64,000 nt of DNA, taken from contig CAJJCN010000057.1 of the NCBI GenBank assembly GCA_905182655.1, forward strand, positions 1 through 64,000. The letters run 5' to 3'. Origin of the DNA: Flammeovirgaceae bacterium UBA4465 (GTDB lineage: Bacteria > Bacteroidota > Bacteroidia > Cytophagales > Cyclobacteriaceae). This document shows positions 7,681 through 18,916 of the stretch, piece after piece. How positions within the stretch are numbered: the first letter of the stretch is position 1; each line of letters starts with the position of its first letter. Under the pieces are notes generated by a model. That model searched no databases. It saw nothing but the letters and a program-made list of their open reading frames with translations, and was not told the origin of the DNA. A program made the position numbers and the translations under genes.

Positions 7681-9075
7681 ATGGAAGCATTCAAAACATT
7701 AACGACAAAAGAAAAAGCCCTAAAACTTAATTTAAATGCTGAAATATATGGAACCATAGCCGAAATAGGTGGTGGACAAGAGGTAGCCAGTCATTTTTTC
7801 AAGGCCGGTGCTGCCTCAGGTACCATTGCCAAGACCATGTCCGCTTATGACATGACTTTTAGTGATGCCATTTATGGAAAATCAAAAAAATATGTTTGTG
7901 AAGATAAACTCGATAAAATGCTCAGTCGAGAATACAATCTCTTGGCAGAACGTCTGACTGAGCGAGCACCCCACTCAAAATTCTTTGCCTTTGCCAATAC
8001 CGTTGAAACTTTAAACTTTGGCAAGACCAATGATGGTCATGGTTGGATTGGTTTGCGCTTCCAAAAGCATCCCTCAGCCCCTCCAAATAATTGTATTATC
8101 CATGTTCAATTATTGGATAAGGATGCCCAGTGGCAACAACTACTCCTGGGTATGCTGGGCGTAAATTTGATTCATGCATGCTTTAATTATGATAATCCAG
8201 AAAAAATTATTTTGGCCTTGGCTGACAATTTAGATCAAGATCGGTTTCAGATAGATATGTTTTCAATCATGGGTCCGGACTTTGAACAAGTTGACAATAG
8301 ATTGATGAGTTTACTCTTGGTTAAAAATGGCCTCTCCCAGTCTGCTATGTTTGGCCCAAAAGGAAACGTACTTCAGGCTTCTGAAGCTTTATACAAGAAG
8401 AATGTATTGGTCCTAAGGGGTAGATTTAGACCCGTGACTAATGTCAATGTAGATATGATGATTAATGGCCTTAAAGTCATTAAGGAAGAATCAGAAATGG
8501 AAACGACTCATCTAATGGCCATTACTGAATTGACCTTACATGATCTGACTTTAGCAGGTGAAATAGATGAGGCAGATTATTTAGATCGGGTAGATTTATT
8601 ATGTGCATTGGGGCAAACCGTTTTGATATCAAATTATCAAGAGCATTATAAGCTCGCTTCTTATTTATCTAATATTACCCAACGCATGAAGTTGCGAATT
8701 ATTTGCGGCTTAGGCAACCTTGAACGCATTTTTGATGAATCCTATTATAGTAATTTAAAAGGAGGTATCATTGAATCTTTTGGTCAGCTATTCGCCCTCA
8801 ATGTAAAGATTTACGTTTATCCTGCGATGGTTGATGGTAAGGTAAAGTCTATCGATGACTTTGTTCCAGTCCCCCATCTTATAGATCTTTATAAATATCT
8901 TATTTCGAATCAAAGAATAGTAGGTATGAAGGGTGCTAAAACCCGATTGTTATCTATTGTTTCAGATGAGGTGCTGACGTTAATTAAAGCAGGAGATCCA
9001 AAATGGGAACAAATGGTTCCGAGAAGAGTCAGTCAAATTATCAAGAAAAAACATATGTTCAATGTTCATATATAA
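7681..9075 (+). CDS. Conserved Bacteroidota protein of unknown function (464 aa)
   Basis: I recognise the family pattern from many Bacteroidota genomes but not a proven function. Homologs have, as I recall, sometimes been labelled as nicotinate-nucleotide adenylyltransferase, which I cannot support from motifs. The conserved-looking N-terminal block is AEIGGGQEVASHFFKAGAAS followed by GTIAKTMSAYDMTFSDAIYG; a second is ANTVETLNFGKTNDGHGWIG. There is no signal peptide or membrane segment, so it is cytoplasmic. Glycine-rich and His/Asp-containing motifs suggest an enzyme. It is monocistronic, with a short leader and a hairpin immediately after its stop codon. Confidence 0.7.
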   Translation: MEAFKTLTTKEKALKLNLNAEIYGTIAEIGGGQEVASHFFKAGAASGTIAKTMSAYDMTFSDAIYGKSKKYVCEDKLDKMLSREYNLLAERLTERAPHSKFFAFANTVETLNFGKTNDGHGWIGLRFQKHPSAPPNNCIIHVQLLDKDAQWQQLLLGMLGVNLIHACFNYDNPEKIILALADNLDQDRFQIDMFSIMGPDFEQVDNRLMSLLLVKNGLSQSAMFGPKGNVLQASEALYKKNVLVLRGRFRPVTNVNVDMMINGLKVIKEESEMETTHLMAITELTLHDLTLAGEIDEADYLDRVDLLCALGQTVLISNYQEHYKLASYLSNITQRMKLRIICGLGNLERIFDESYYSNLKGGIIESFGQLFALNVKIYVYPAMVDGKVKSIDDFVPVPHLIDLYKYLISNQRIVGMKGAKTRLLSIVSDEVLTLIKAGDPKWEQMVPRRVSQIIKKKHMFNVHI

Positions 9076-9102
9076 ATGATCTTCTGCTTAGAGATCATTT
9101 AT
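9072..9102 (+). terminator. Hairpin at the 3' end of the 464-aa gene
   Basis: Perfect 11-bp stem ATAAATGATCT/AGATCATTTAT with a 9-nt loop, beginning in the stop codon at 9073-9075. Only a weak AT-rich stretch follows instead of a T-run, so it may stabilise the 3' end or terminate inefficiently. Confidence 0.5.
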
Positions 9103-9173
9103 ATTCATACCGCGTCGAGTTACCTAGTTTGATTTAGTATATTTAGCCATCGTTTAAATAAGAACAACATTTT

Positions 9174-10586
9174 ATGGTTGCAGAAAGAGGTAAATTTACC
9201 AATAAGCTTGGATTCATATTAGCCGCAGCAGGCTCAGCTGTCGGTTTAGGTAATATTTGGAAATTCCCATTCGAAGTTGGATTAGGTGGAGGGGCTGCTT
9301 TTGTAGTCATGTACCTTGTTTTTTGCTTTTTATTATGCTTTCCCGTGATGGTAACTGAAATTGCTATTGGAAGGAAAACTCGTAAGAACCCTGTGGGTGC
9401 ATTTACTGCATTGGGATTCAAAAAGTGGAGATTTATAGGCGTTTTTGGAGTCCTTGCTGGAGTCTTAATCTTATCCTTCTATAATGTGATCGCAGGTTGG
9501 GCGTTTGGTTTCTTTTTTGAAATGGTTTCAGGCAACTTTAGCGTAAGTAGCCATTTCGGAGCTTTTACCTCTGATATTCTCAAAGTGGGTACTTATGCGG
9601 TGATCTTCATGTCTGCTACGGGCTATTTTGTAGGTAGAGGTGTCTCAGGTGGTATAGAGAAATTATCAAAAATTCTTATGCCTACACTCATCATAATGAT
9701 CGTAATGATTGCCGCTTACACTTTAACCTTGCCCAATGCCTTTGAAGGTATAAAGTTTTACTTGATTCCAGATCTAAACCAAATAACCATAAATACGATT
9801 GGTGGTGCATTAAGGCAAGCCTTTTTTTCACTTTCATTGGGTATGGGTACCCTAATCACTTACGGAAGTTATTTATCTAAAAATGATAATGTAATTTCTT
9901 CAGCAGCCTATATCACATTGGCTGATGTCAGCATTGCCTTTATTGCCGGTATGATGATTTTTCCTTTGGTTGCTTTCATCAATCAAGGGGATATGAGTAC
10001 GGTAGCTTCTGATCAAGCAGGTCCTGGTTTAATTTTCATTACGATGCCCAGAGCTTTTGAAACCTTAGGCCCTACATTGGGAGCCTTTGTGGGAGGTACC
10101 TTTTTTCTATTATTGTCTTTTGCAGCACTCACCTCGACCGTTTCACTACTCGAAGTACCAACCGCATATGTGGTAGACGAATGGGGATTAAGTAGAAAAA
10201 AAGCGGTTTTGATTACCTCACTCATCGTTTTTCTTGTTGGGTTACCCTCGATGTTTGCAAATGGTGCCTCTGACTTCTTCTCAAATCAATTCAAAATTGC
10301 TGGGTCATCAGATTTTCTTTCTTTAGTTTCAAAAATAACAGACAGCATGTTGTTGTTTGGAGGTATGTGTATTGTGATCTTTGCTGCCTACATTTGGAAA
10401 AAAGAGCAGCTTAATGAAGAATTAGCAAATGGTTATGAGGGATTTAAAGAGAAATTAGTAAGCAAGTATCTTAATTTTACTATTTCTTATGTGAGCCCCA
10501 TCATATTGGGTGTTTTATTTGTAATTGTTGTATTGAGTGAATTCTTTGGGATCAACGTATATAACTATGTATCAGTTCTTTTTTGA
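9174..10586 (+). CDS. Neurotransmitter:sodium symporter (NSS/SNF family)
   Basis: A 470-residue inner-membrane transporter of the LeuT-fold NSS family, probably importing an amino acid or related amine with Na+. The signature is in the first unwound helix, LAAAGSAVGLGNIWKFPFEV, followed by GGGAAFVVMYLVFCFLLCFP and the E-I-A-I-G-R end of TM2. The Asn of GNIWKFP corresponds to the LeuT Na1 ligand. About 11-12 hydrophobic segments are present, as in short bacterial members. The substrate is not predictable. Its stop overlaps the convergent downstream gene by 15 bp. A partial -7-like TATATTTA lies at 9138-9145. Confidence 0.9.
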   Translation: MVAERGKFTNKLGFILAAAGSAVGLGNIWKFPFEVGLGGGAAFVVMYLVFCFLLCFPVMVTEIAIGRKTRKNPVGAFTALGFKKWRFIGVFGVLAGVLILSFYNVIAGWAFGFFFEMVSGNFSVSSHFGAFTSDILKVGTYAVIFMSATGYFVGRGVSGGIEKLSKILMPTLIIMIVMIAAYTLTLPNAFEGIKFYLIPDLNQITINTIGGALRQAFFSLSLGMGTLITYGSYLSKNDNVISSAAYITLADVSIAFIAGMMIFPLVAFINQGDMSTVASDQAGPGLIFITMPRAFETLGPTLGAFVGGTFFLLLSFAALTSTVSLLEVPTAYVVDEWGLSRKKAVLITSLIVFLVGLPSMFANGASDFFSNQFKIAGSSDFLSLVSKITDSMLLFGGMCIVIFAAYIWKKEQLNEELANGYEGFKEKLVSKYLNFTISYVSPIILGVLFVIVVLSEFFGINVYNYVSVLF

Positions 10587-11384
10587 GAATCCAGCAGGCG
10601 CGCTCCCATCAAAATAAATGACATAATCTCCTTCTTTTAATTTACTGATGTTAATGACGATTCCATCACCTTCCATCACCTTAGCTGATCCGGCATCAAA
10701 TACCTCATAATGCGCTTTTCTAGAGAGCTTAAGGAGCTCAAATGAGTCATTAATATTGAAGATTACAGGACTTGGGTAATATTCATAATCAAGCTCTTGA
10801 GAATATAAATATTTATCGTTATCAAAATCATATCTGATTCTGAACTTGTTGGCTCCAGGAACTAAAACAGGAGTGATACCATAAGTTGATTTCTCAAATT
10901 TAGACGTTGACTTAACCTCTGCAATAGGTTCCCAAAGACCATCATATAATCTTTCTATCAAATAATCACCCCTACCATGCTCACCTTGTGTCTCCCATTC
11001 TAAAAGGGTATCGCTAATCACCAACTTTTTAAATCTAAAATTAGAATGATAAAATATAGCATCTGGATTAATGACGATGGGCTTACAAAGTGAGTCTTTG
11101 CGGAAAATTTTAATCGCAACTGGTGAAAATAAATCAATCTGCTTAAAATCAATAATCAATGCACTTAATTGATAGTTCAATTTAAGTGACCGACCATTTA
11201 AGTCAATTTTAGTGATACAATAATCCGAAGACTCATTTTGATAGGGATTTTGTATAAACAAGGAATTACCTCTATATACGCCAATATACTCAGTTGTGTA
11301 ATCTGGATCAACTTGAAAGGCATTTAAAAGGATTAAGGTCCATGAAATAATAATTTTTGAGGAAATCATAATCATTACAACCAA
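10572..11384 (-). CDS. Secreted protein with type-A-like T9SS C-terminal domain (divergent)
   Basis: A 270-residue exported protein. The N-terminus is a signal peptide (SSKIIISWTLILLNAF); translation could begin at either of the first Met residues. The middle has a beta-sandwich pattern, LLEWETQGEHGRGDYLIERL then WEPIAEVKS, like the FnIII-like modules of Bacteroidota surface proteins. The end, YEVFDAGSAKVMEGDGIVIN then ISKLKEGDYVIYFDG and terminal KK, follows the layout of a type-A T9SS sorting domain (beta strands, Gly turn, L-x-x-G-x-Y-x-I, basic end), but it is short and divergent. Function unknown. It lies tail-to-tail with the NSS gene and upstream of nothing co-directional except the TPR gene 5' of it. 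Confidence 0.6.
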   Translation of the reverse strand: MVVMIMISSKIIISWTLILLNAFQVDPDYTTEYIGVYRGNSLFIQNPYQNESSDYCITKIDLNGRSLKLNYQLSALIIDFKQIDLFSPVAIKIFRKDSLCKPIVINPDAIFYHSNFRFKKLVISDTLLEWETQGEHGRGDYLIERLYDGLWEPIAEVKSTSKFEKSTYGITPVLVPGANKFRIRYDFDNDKYLYSQELDYEYYPSPVIFNINDSFELLKLSRKAHYEVFDAGSAKVMEGDGIVINISKLKEGDYVIYFDGSAPAGFSKKN

Positions 11385-11440
11385 TTATTCATCGAAAAAA
11401 AATAAGCACCCATTCAATGCTTCATTTGACTGAATGAATC

Positions 11441-12139
11441 CTAATTCAAATCTTCGAGCTGTTTTTTCACAAGTTCAAAGTCGGGTGAAATTAATAATAC
11501 TTCTTTGTAAAGTTTTGTTGCCTCAACTACATTCCCTTGTTCTTCATAGATCATGGCTTTTAAGCGCATAGCAGCCGTTTTTAAAGCTACTTCATGCTCG
11601 GATTCATCGGGTTTAGGGAAACGAATTTGAACTTCATTGGACTTAGCATTTGCGATGATAATATCCGCACTGGTAAAAGCTTCATTAAATCTATTCAACC
11701 TATACTGAAGAAATGAAACTTGATAAAGAATCATGATATCATTTCTAAGCAAATAGAGGGTTTCATAATATTTCAATGCCCTATCAGTGGCTCCAATTTG
11801 ATCAAAACTCAAAGCTGCTATTTCAGCAGCCAATTCATCCTTAGGATTTAACAAAACAGCATCTACACTAACCAATGCTGCGGAAACGTATTGTTGAACT
11901 TCAAAATATACAAGAGCAATGGAATCCAGGATGGCGCTATTGTTAGGGTTGTAGGACAATAAATTATATAAAGCTGATAATTGAACTATCTTATCATTGT
12001 ATTTTTTGGCGGCCCCGTAAACAAATATTTGTCTTTGAACTCCCATAGGTATGAGGGTGTCACGCTCAATGTTATCTTGTGCAAATGTTAAACAGGGTAA
12101 AGAACCCAGTATTAATATCGCAATAATGATTTTTTTCAT
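11441..12139 (-). CDS. Secreted tetratricopeptide-repeat protein
   Basis: A 232-residue protein with a clear Sec signal peptide (KKIIIAILILGSLPCLTFAQ). TPR-like helical pairs follow: NNSAILDSIALVYFEVQQYV, PKDELAAEIAALSFDQIGAT plus DRALKYYETLYLLRND, and EEQGNVVEATKLYKEVLLIS near the C-terminus. It is probably a periplasmic scaffold that binds other proteins; no partner is indicated. It is co-directional with the CCA-adding enzyme gene (33 bp downstream of it) and precedes the T9SS-like gene by 56 bp, so the three may share a transcript. Confidence 0.75.
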   Translation of the reverse strand: MKKIIIAILILGSLPCLTFAQDNIERDTLIPMGVQRQIFVYGAAKKYNDKIVQLSALYNLLSYNPNNSAILDSIALVYFEVQQYVSAALVSVDAVLLNPKDELAAEIAALSFDQIGATDRALKYYETLYLLRNDIMILYQVSFLQYRLNRFNEAFTSADIIIANAKSNEVQIRFPKPDESEHEVALKTAAMRLKAMIYEEQGNVVEATKLYKEVLLISPDFELVKKQLEDLN

Positions 12140-12172
12140 TCTCTAAACTTATGTTTTGTGTAAAGATAAGAA

Positions 12173-13597
12173 TTACTTCTCTTTAAAGACAAGTCCCTGT
12201 CCTTTACCTTCCTTTTTTATATATTCTAATGCGGCATCATATTGATTGGGTATTTTATTTTCAATGATGGCTTCCTTAACCATCTCTTTCAACTCCCCCA
12301 CTATTCTAGAGGGCTCCAAATCAAATATTTCCATGATTTTTTCACCTGTGATCGGATTTTTAAAATTACGAAGAGAGTCTTTTGATTCTACTTTTTGAAT
12401 TTTATCTTCTACATTTTTAAAATTCATTAAATATTGTTGAACTCTACTGTTATTTTTGGAGGTAATATCAGCTTTACACAACATGAGCAAGTCATCAATC
12501 TCATCTCCCGCTTCATACATCAAGCGTCGAATTGCCGCATCGGTGACATTTTTACTTATCAATGCAATCGGTCTGAGGTGGAGTCGGACCAATTTTTGTA
12601 CAAATTTCATGTGCTGGTTTAAAGGAAGTTTCATTTTTTTAAAAATGCCAGGAACCCATTGAGCTCCTTTGTCTTCATGTCCATGAAAGGTCCATCCTAC
12701 CTTTTTATTGAATCGTTGGGTTGCAGGCTTAGCTATATCATGTAAAATAGCAGCCCATCTCAACCATAAATCATCAGTGACCTTTGAAATATTATCCAAC
12801 ACTTGCAAAGTATGAAAAAAGTTGTCTTTGTGTGATTTACCTTCTTTAATTTGAACGCCATGTAATTTTTGCAACTCCGGAAAAATAATTTTTAAAAGGC
12901 CCGACTGGAACAATAAATTGAAGCCGTAAGAAGGCTTTTCAGATAGAATGATTTTATTCAATTCAGTAGTTATACGCTCTTGGGAGATGATACTTATTCT
13001 TGAGTTCATTTTTTGAATGGCTAAAAAAGTATCCGGTTCGATGTCAAAATTTAATTGGGATGCAAATCGAATGGCACGCAGCATTCTCAGGGGATCATCT
13101 GAAAACGTTTCTTCTGGATTTAATGGGGTTTTTATGATTTTCTTCTTTGCATCTATTAACCCACCAAAAGGATCTGTGAGGTCACCAAAATCTTTTTCAT
13201 TGAGACTTATGGCTAAGGCATTGATTGTGAAATCACGCCGATTTTGATCTTCTTCTAAAGTTCCCTCTTCCACAATAGGCTTTCTAGATTCAGACCTATA
13301 AGATTCCTTTCGAGCCCCTACGAATTCTATTTCTAATTTTTGATGTTTTACACATGCCGTTCCAAACTGCTTATAAACAGCCAAAGACGCACTGTCCCCA
13401 AGGTGTTTTTTTAATATTTGTGCCAGATGGATTCCGCTACCTAAACATACAATGTCAATGTCTTGCTTACTGACACGATCAATAATTAAGTCCCGAACAA
13501 AACCACCAATCACATACGTTTCTATATTGTGTACCCCTGCCAAATCTCTTATGGTTTGGAATATGGCAATATCTTCTATTCGAGTTTTTAGATTCAA
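12173..13597 (-). CDS. cca: CCA tRNA nucleotidyltransferase with HD domain
   Basis: Adds or repairs the 3'-CCA of tRNAs. The class II nucleotidyltransferase head is seen as YVIGGFVRDLIIDR and QDIDIVCLGSG (the metal-binding DxD), then RRDFTINALAISL and the neck motif DPLRMLRAIRFASQLNFDIE. The C-terminal part has an HD phosphohydrolase domain with LHDIAKPATQRF and FHGHEDKGA. The 474-residue length is usual for Bacteroidota HD-fused forms; whether it is a full CCA-adding enzyme or poly(A) polymerase-like cannot be settled, but it is the only such gene here. It is divergent from ligA across a 213-bp gap. Confidence 0.92.
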   Translation of the reverse strand: MNLKTRIEDIAIFQTIRDLAGVHNIETYVIGGFVRDLIIDRVSKQDIDIVCLGSGIHLAQILKKHLGDSASLAVYKQFGTACVKHQKLEIEFVGARKESYRSESRKPIVEEGTLEEDQNRRDFTINALAISLNEKDFGDLTDPFGGLIDAKKKIIKTPLNPEETFSDDPLRMLRAIRFASQLNFDIEPDTFLAIQKMNSRISIISQERITTELNKIILSEKPSYGFNLLFQSGLLKIIFPELQKLHGVQIKEGKSHKDNFFHTLQVLDNISKVTDDLWLRWAAILHDIAKPATQRFNKKVGWTFHGHEDKGAQWVPGIFKKMKLPLNQHMKFVQKLVRLHLRPIALISKNVTDAAIRRLMYEAGDEIDDLLMLCKADITSKNNSRVQQYLMNFKNVEDKIQKVESKDSLRNFKNPITGEKIMEIFDLEPSRIVGELKEMVKEAIIENKIPNQYDAALEYIKKEGKGQGLVFKEK

Positions 13598-13807
13598 TGA
13601 TTTTTTATTTTATATGGAATGAGCCTGACGTATTAGTGATTCCACTCGATCTTTTCATTCCCCAAATCTACGCTCGGTTATTTAATGAACTACTGCACAA
13701 GCCATAAAAATTTTAATTATTCAAAATTAACAAACCCTCGTTTTTTTTATTGATAACCGTATTAGATTAGATAAATTGCCATTAAAAAACTAAGCAACTT
13801 GTTTTAA

Positions 13808-16344
<2,537 letters not shown>

Positions 16345-16345
16345 A

Positions 16346-17209
16346 ATGAATGAACTGTTTGTAGGTACTGGTGTAGCGCTTGTCACACCCTTCTTATCAG
16401 ATAAAAGAATTGATTACAGTTCCCTTGAACGTATCATTAAATTCGTAGATCTTCCTGAAATAAATTACCTGGCCATTATGGGTACGACAGGTGAAAGTGC
16501 TACTTTGAGCTGGAATGAGAAAATTGAAATTCTTGAATTCACTAAAGAAAAAGCTCCAAATCAACCCATCCTATTCGGCTTAGGAGGTAACGACACAGCC
16601 CAATTACTAAAAGAAATCAGCCTTATCAATAAGTATCCTATTGATGGCATTCTATCCGTCACTCCTTATTATAACCGGCCGAGTCAAGCAGGTTTAATCT
16701 CTCATTATAGACAGATAGCAGATGCTTCTGACCATCCTATCATACTTTACAATGTCCCTTCTCGTACCGGTGTTAATCTTGAGTCCGACACCACGCTTAT
16801 ATTGTCGGAGCATCCCAATATCATGGGCATAAAAGAAGCTTCTGGAAACTTAAAGCAATGTGAACGGATCATCAATTCAAAACCTGATAGTTTCTTATTG
16901 CTATCTGGCAATGATCCTGAGACCTTAGCTATCCTAAAACTTGGAGGGAATGGATCAATTTCAGTTTTGGCCAATTACAAGCCTGCGATGTTTGGAAACA
17001 TGGTACAGACTTATTTGAACAAGGATTATGATGAAGCCTTAAAATATCAAAATGAGCTGAGAGCAGACTTTGAATTGGTTGGGTTAGAAGGAAATCCAAC
17101 TTCTATTAAAACCGCACTTAAAACTATTAATCTTTGCGGGAAAACGGTGCGTTCCCCTTTAATGGAGGGCTCAATTGATTTAGAGAATAAATTTTTGACA
17201 AAAAAATAA
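16346..17209 (+). CDS. dapA: 4-hydroxy-tetrahydrodipicolinate synthase
   Basis: Condenses pyruvate with aspartate semialdehyde, the committed step of lysine and diaminopimelate (cell-wall) synthesis. Family motifs are present: GTGVALVTPF at the N-terminus, GTTGESATL, the catalytic Tyr region VTPYYNRPSQAGLISHYR, the Schiff-base Lys in IMGIKEASGNL and the G-N-G-S-I-S-V loop. The 287 residues are full length. dapB lies 46 kb downstream in the same window. The stop codon sits inside a strong bidirectional terminator stem. Confidence 0.96.
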   Translation: MNELFVGTGVALVTPFLSDKRIDYSSLERIIKFVDLPEINYLAIMGTTGESATLSWNEKIEILEFTKEKAPNQPILFGLGGNDTAQLLKEISLINKYPIDGILSVTPYYNRPSQAGLISHYRQIADASDHPIILYNVPSRTGVNLESDTTLILSEHPNIMGIKEASGNLKQCERIINSKPDSFLLLSGNDPETLAILKLGGNGSISVLANYKPAMFGNMVQTYLNKDYDEALKYQNELRADFELVGLEGNPTSIKTALKTINLCGKTVRSPLMEGSIDLENKFLTKK

Positions 17210-17240
17210 AGGAATAGCTTTTATCTATTCCTTTATTTTT
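17206..17240. terminator. Bidirectional intrinsic terminator between dapA and the Hc1 gene
   Basis: Perfect 12-bp stem ATAAAGGAATAG/CTATTCCTTTAT with a 7-nt loop. On the minus strand it is followed by six T residues (plus-strand As 17200-17205), a textbook terminator for the histone-like gene. On the plus strand four T residues follow, serving dapA. Confidence 0.85.
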
Positions 17241-17274
17241 CGTTAAAATGTTCTCTTTTTAAAGAAAATACAAA

Positions 17275-17448
17275 TTAAGAATTTTTCTGGTTCTGAACTT
17301 CTATCCGAATTTCTTGAGCCATATTCTTCATTTCCTGCATTCCTTTTCTTACTCTAGTACCTGCAGCATTATTTCCTTTGTCATAAAACTTTTCGAAATC
17401 TCCTTCTAGTGCATCTACAAGTTCTTTGAGTTGGTTAAATCTTTTCAT
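17275..17448 (-). CDS. Hc1-type histone H1-like protein (57 aa, absent from ORF track)
   Basis: A 57-residue small basic protein read from ATG (complement of 17446-17448) to TAA. The sequence MKRFNQLKELVDALEGDFEK then FYDKGNNAAGTRVRKGMQEM and KNMAQEIRIE matches the short Bacteroidota histone H1-like (Hc1 family) pattern, in which KGNxAAGTRVRK is the recognisable core. Members are thought to bind DNA and contribute to nucleoid organisation; this is family knowledge and not shown here. It was too short for the supplied ORF list. The gene stands alone, ends at the strong terminator shared with dapA and lies 86 bp downstream of the oxoamine synthase gene on the same strand. Confidence 0.88.
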   Translation of the reverse strand: MKRFNQLKELVDALEGDFEKFYDKGNNAAGTRVRKGMQEMKNMAQEIRIEVQNQKNS

Positions 17449-17534
17449 TGTTATCTATCTTTAAACGGTTAAATATTATGTCTATCTATATCACTAAATA
17501 AAAAAAATTAATCGAGAAAAACTAATTTTTTTAG

Positions 17535-18800
17535 TTATAATCCTGCTTTTTTAGCCAAAATAGCTGCTTTTTCACCCTGAGAAGCATAAAAACCAGCATC
17601 TAGCTTTATTTTCACCTTTTCAAATGCCGATATCGTTTGTGATACATCTTCTAAAGTATGAACCGCTGTAGGTATAATTCTAAGCATAATAACACCTTTG
17701 GGCACTACCGGATAGGCAATAACAGAACAAAATATGCTGTATTCATTTCTTAAATCTCTCACCATATTCATAGCTTCGTAGGTTGTCCCATTTAAAAGAA
17801 CCGGGGTCACCGGTGACTGAGTACTTCCAATATTAAAACCTTTACCTTTTAACCCACTTTGAATTGCATTGACAATGACCCACAACTGATCTTTCAATCC
17901 TGGATTAGATCTGAGCAACTCAAGCCTTTTGAGGTTACCAATGACTAATGGCATAGGCAATGTTTTAGCGAAAATTTGAGATCGAATGTTGTATTTTAAA
18001 TGATCGATAATATTAAAATTCCCAGCAATAAATGCACCTATACTCGCCATTGATTTGGCAAATGTTGAAAAATAAATATCAATTCCTTCTTGCGAATTTT
18101 GTTCTTCACCTGCTCCTGCTCCTGTCGCACCCATGGTTCCGAAACCGTGGGCATCGTCCACCAGTAATCGAAAATTAAACTTTTCTTTTAAACCAATGAT
18201 AGACTTCAAATCTCCCATATTGCCAGACATCCCAAAAACGCCTTCTGTGATCACGAGAATACCCCCTCCAGACTCCTTGGTAAGCCTCTCAGCCCGCCTC
18301 AGTTGAGTCTCTAGATTATCAATGTCATTGTGAGGGTATACAAAACGCTTACCCATGTGGAGTCTGAGGCCATCAATGATGCACGCATGTGCCTCTGCAT
18401 CATAAACAATAACATCTTTTCGATCGACAAGTGCGTCTATCACGGACATAATACCTTGGTAACCAAAATTGAGCAACATACCTGTCTCTTTTCCAACAAA
18501 CGTAGCCAGTTCTTGCTCTAGCTGCTCATGATAATCTGAATTTCCCGTCATCATGCGGGCTCCCATCGGATACCCAAGACCCCAATCTGTCGCAGCTTGT
18601 GCGTCTGCTTTTCTTACTTCAGGATGGTTGGCTAAACCCAAATAATTATTTAAACTCCAGGTCAGCATCTCCTTACCCTTAAACATCATTCTAGGTGCGA
18701 TTTCCCCTTCTAATTTGGGAAACATGTAATAGTTATCATCTACATGAGAGTGACTACCTAGATGTCCCCTATCTTTTAATAATTTTTCAAATAAATCCAT
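17535..18800 (-). CDS. Alpha-oxoamine synthase (serine palmitoyltransferase/cysteate acyltransferase-like)
   Basis: A 421-residue PLP enzyme of the fold-type I alpha-oxoamine synthase family (SPT, KBL, BioF and relatives). Landmarks are NNYLGLANHPEV, GARMMTGNSDYHEQLEQELA, NFGYQGIMS, the PLP-binding LLVDDAHGFGTMG and the Schiff-base Lys249 in FSTFAKSMASIG. In Bacteroidota, relatives start sphingolipid or sulfonolipid (capnine-type) synthesis by joining serine or cysteate to an acyl thioester; which amino acid is used here cannot be read. The extended N-terminus (about 40 residues before the core) fits this long subgroup better than BioF. No biotin genes are nearby. Transcribed away from accC. 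Confidence 0.8.
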   Translation of the reverse strand: MDLFEKLLKDRGHLGSHSHVDDNYYMFPKLEGEIAPRMMFKGKEMLTWSLNNYLGLANHPEVRKADAQAATDWGLGYPMGARMMTGNSDYHEQLEQELATFVGKETGMLLNFGYQGIMSVIDALVDRKDVIVYDAEAHACIIDGLRLHMGKRFVYPHNDIDNLETQLRRAERLTKESGGGILVITEGVFGMSGNMGDLKSIIGLKEKFNFRLLVDDAHGFGTMGATGAGAGEEQNSQEGIDIYFSTFAKSMASIGAFIAGNFNIIDHLKYNIRSQIFAKTLPMPLVIGNLKRLELLRSNPGLKDQLWVIVNAIQSGLKGKGFNIGSTQSPVTPVLLNGTTYEAMNMVRDLRNEYSIFCSVIAYPVVPKGVIMLRIIPTAVHTLEDVSQTISAFEKVKIKLDAGFYASQGEKAAILAKKAGL

Positions 18801-18916
18801 ACTATCTTATGCAACATAAATATAAAGCGCAAAGTTAATACAAATTGTCTCTGTACAAATCACAGTTTGATATATTTTAGCAATAACAATTATTTTAAAA
18901 TCAAATAAAATAGACC

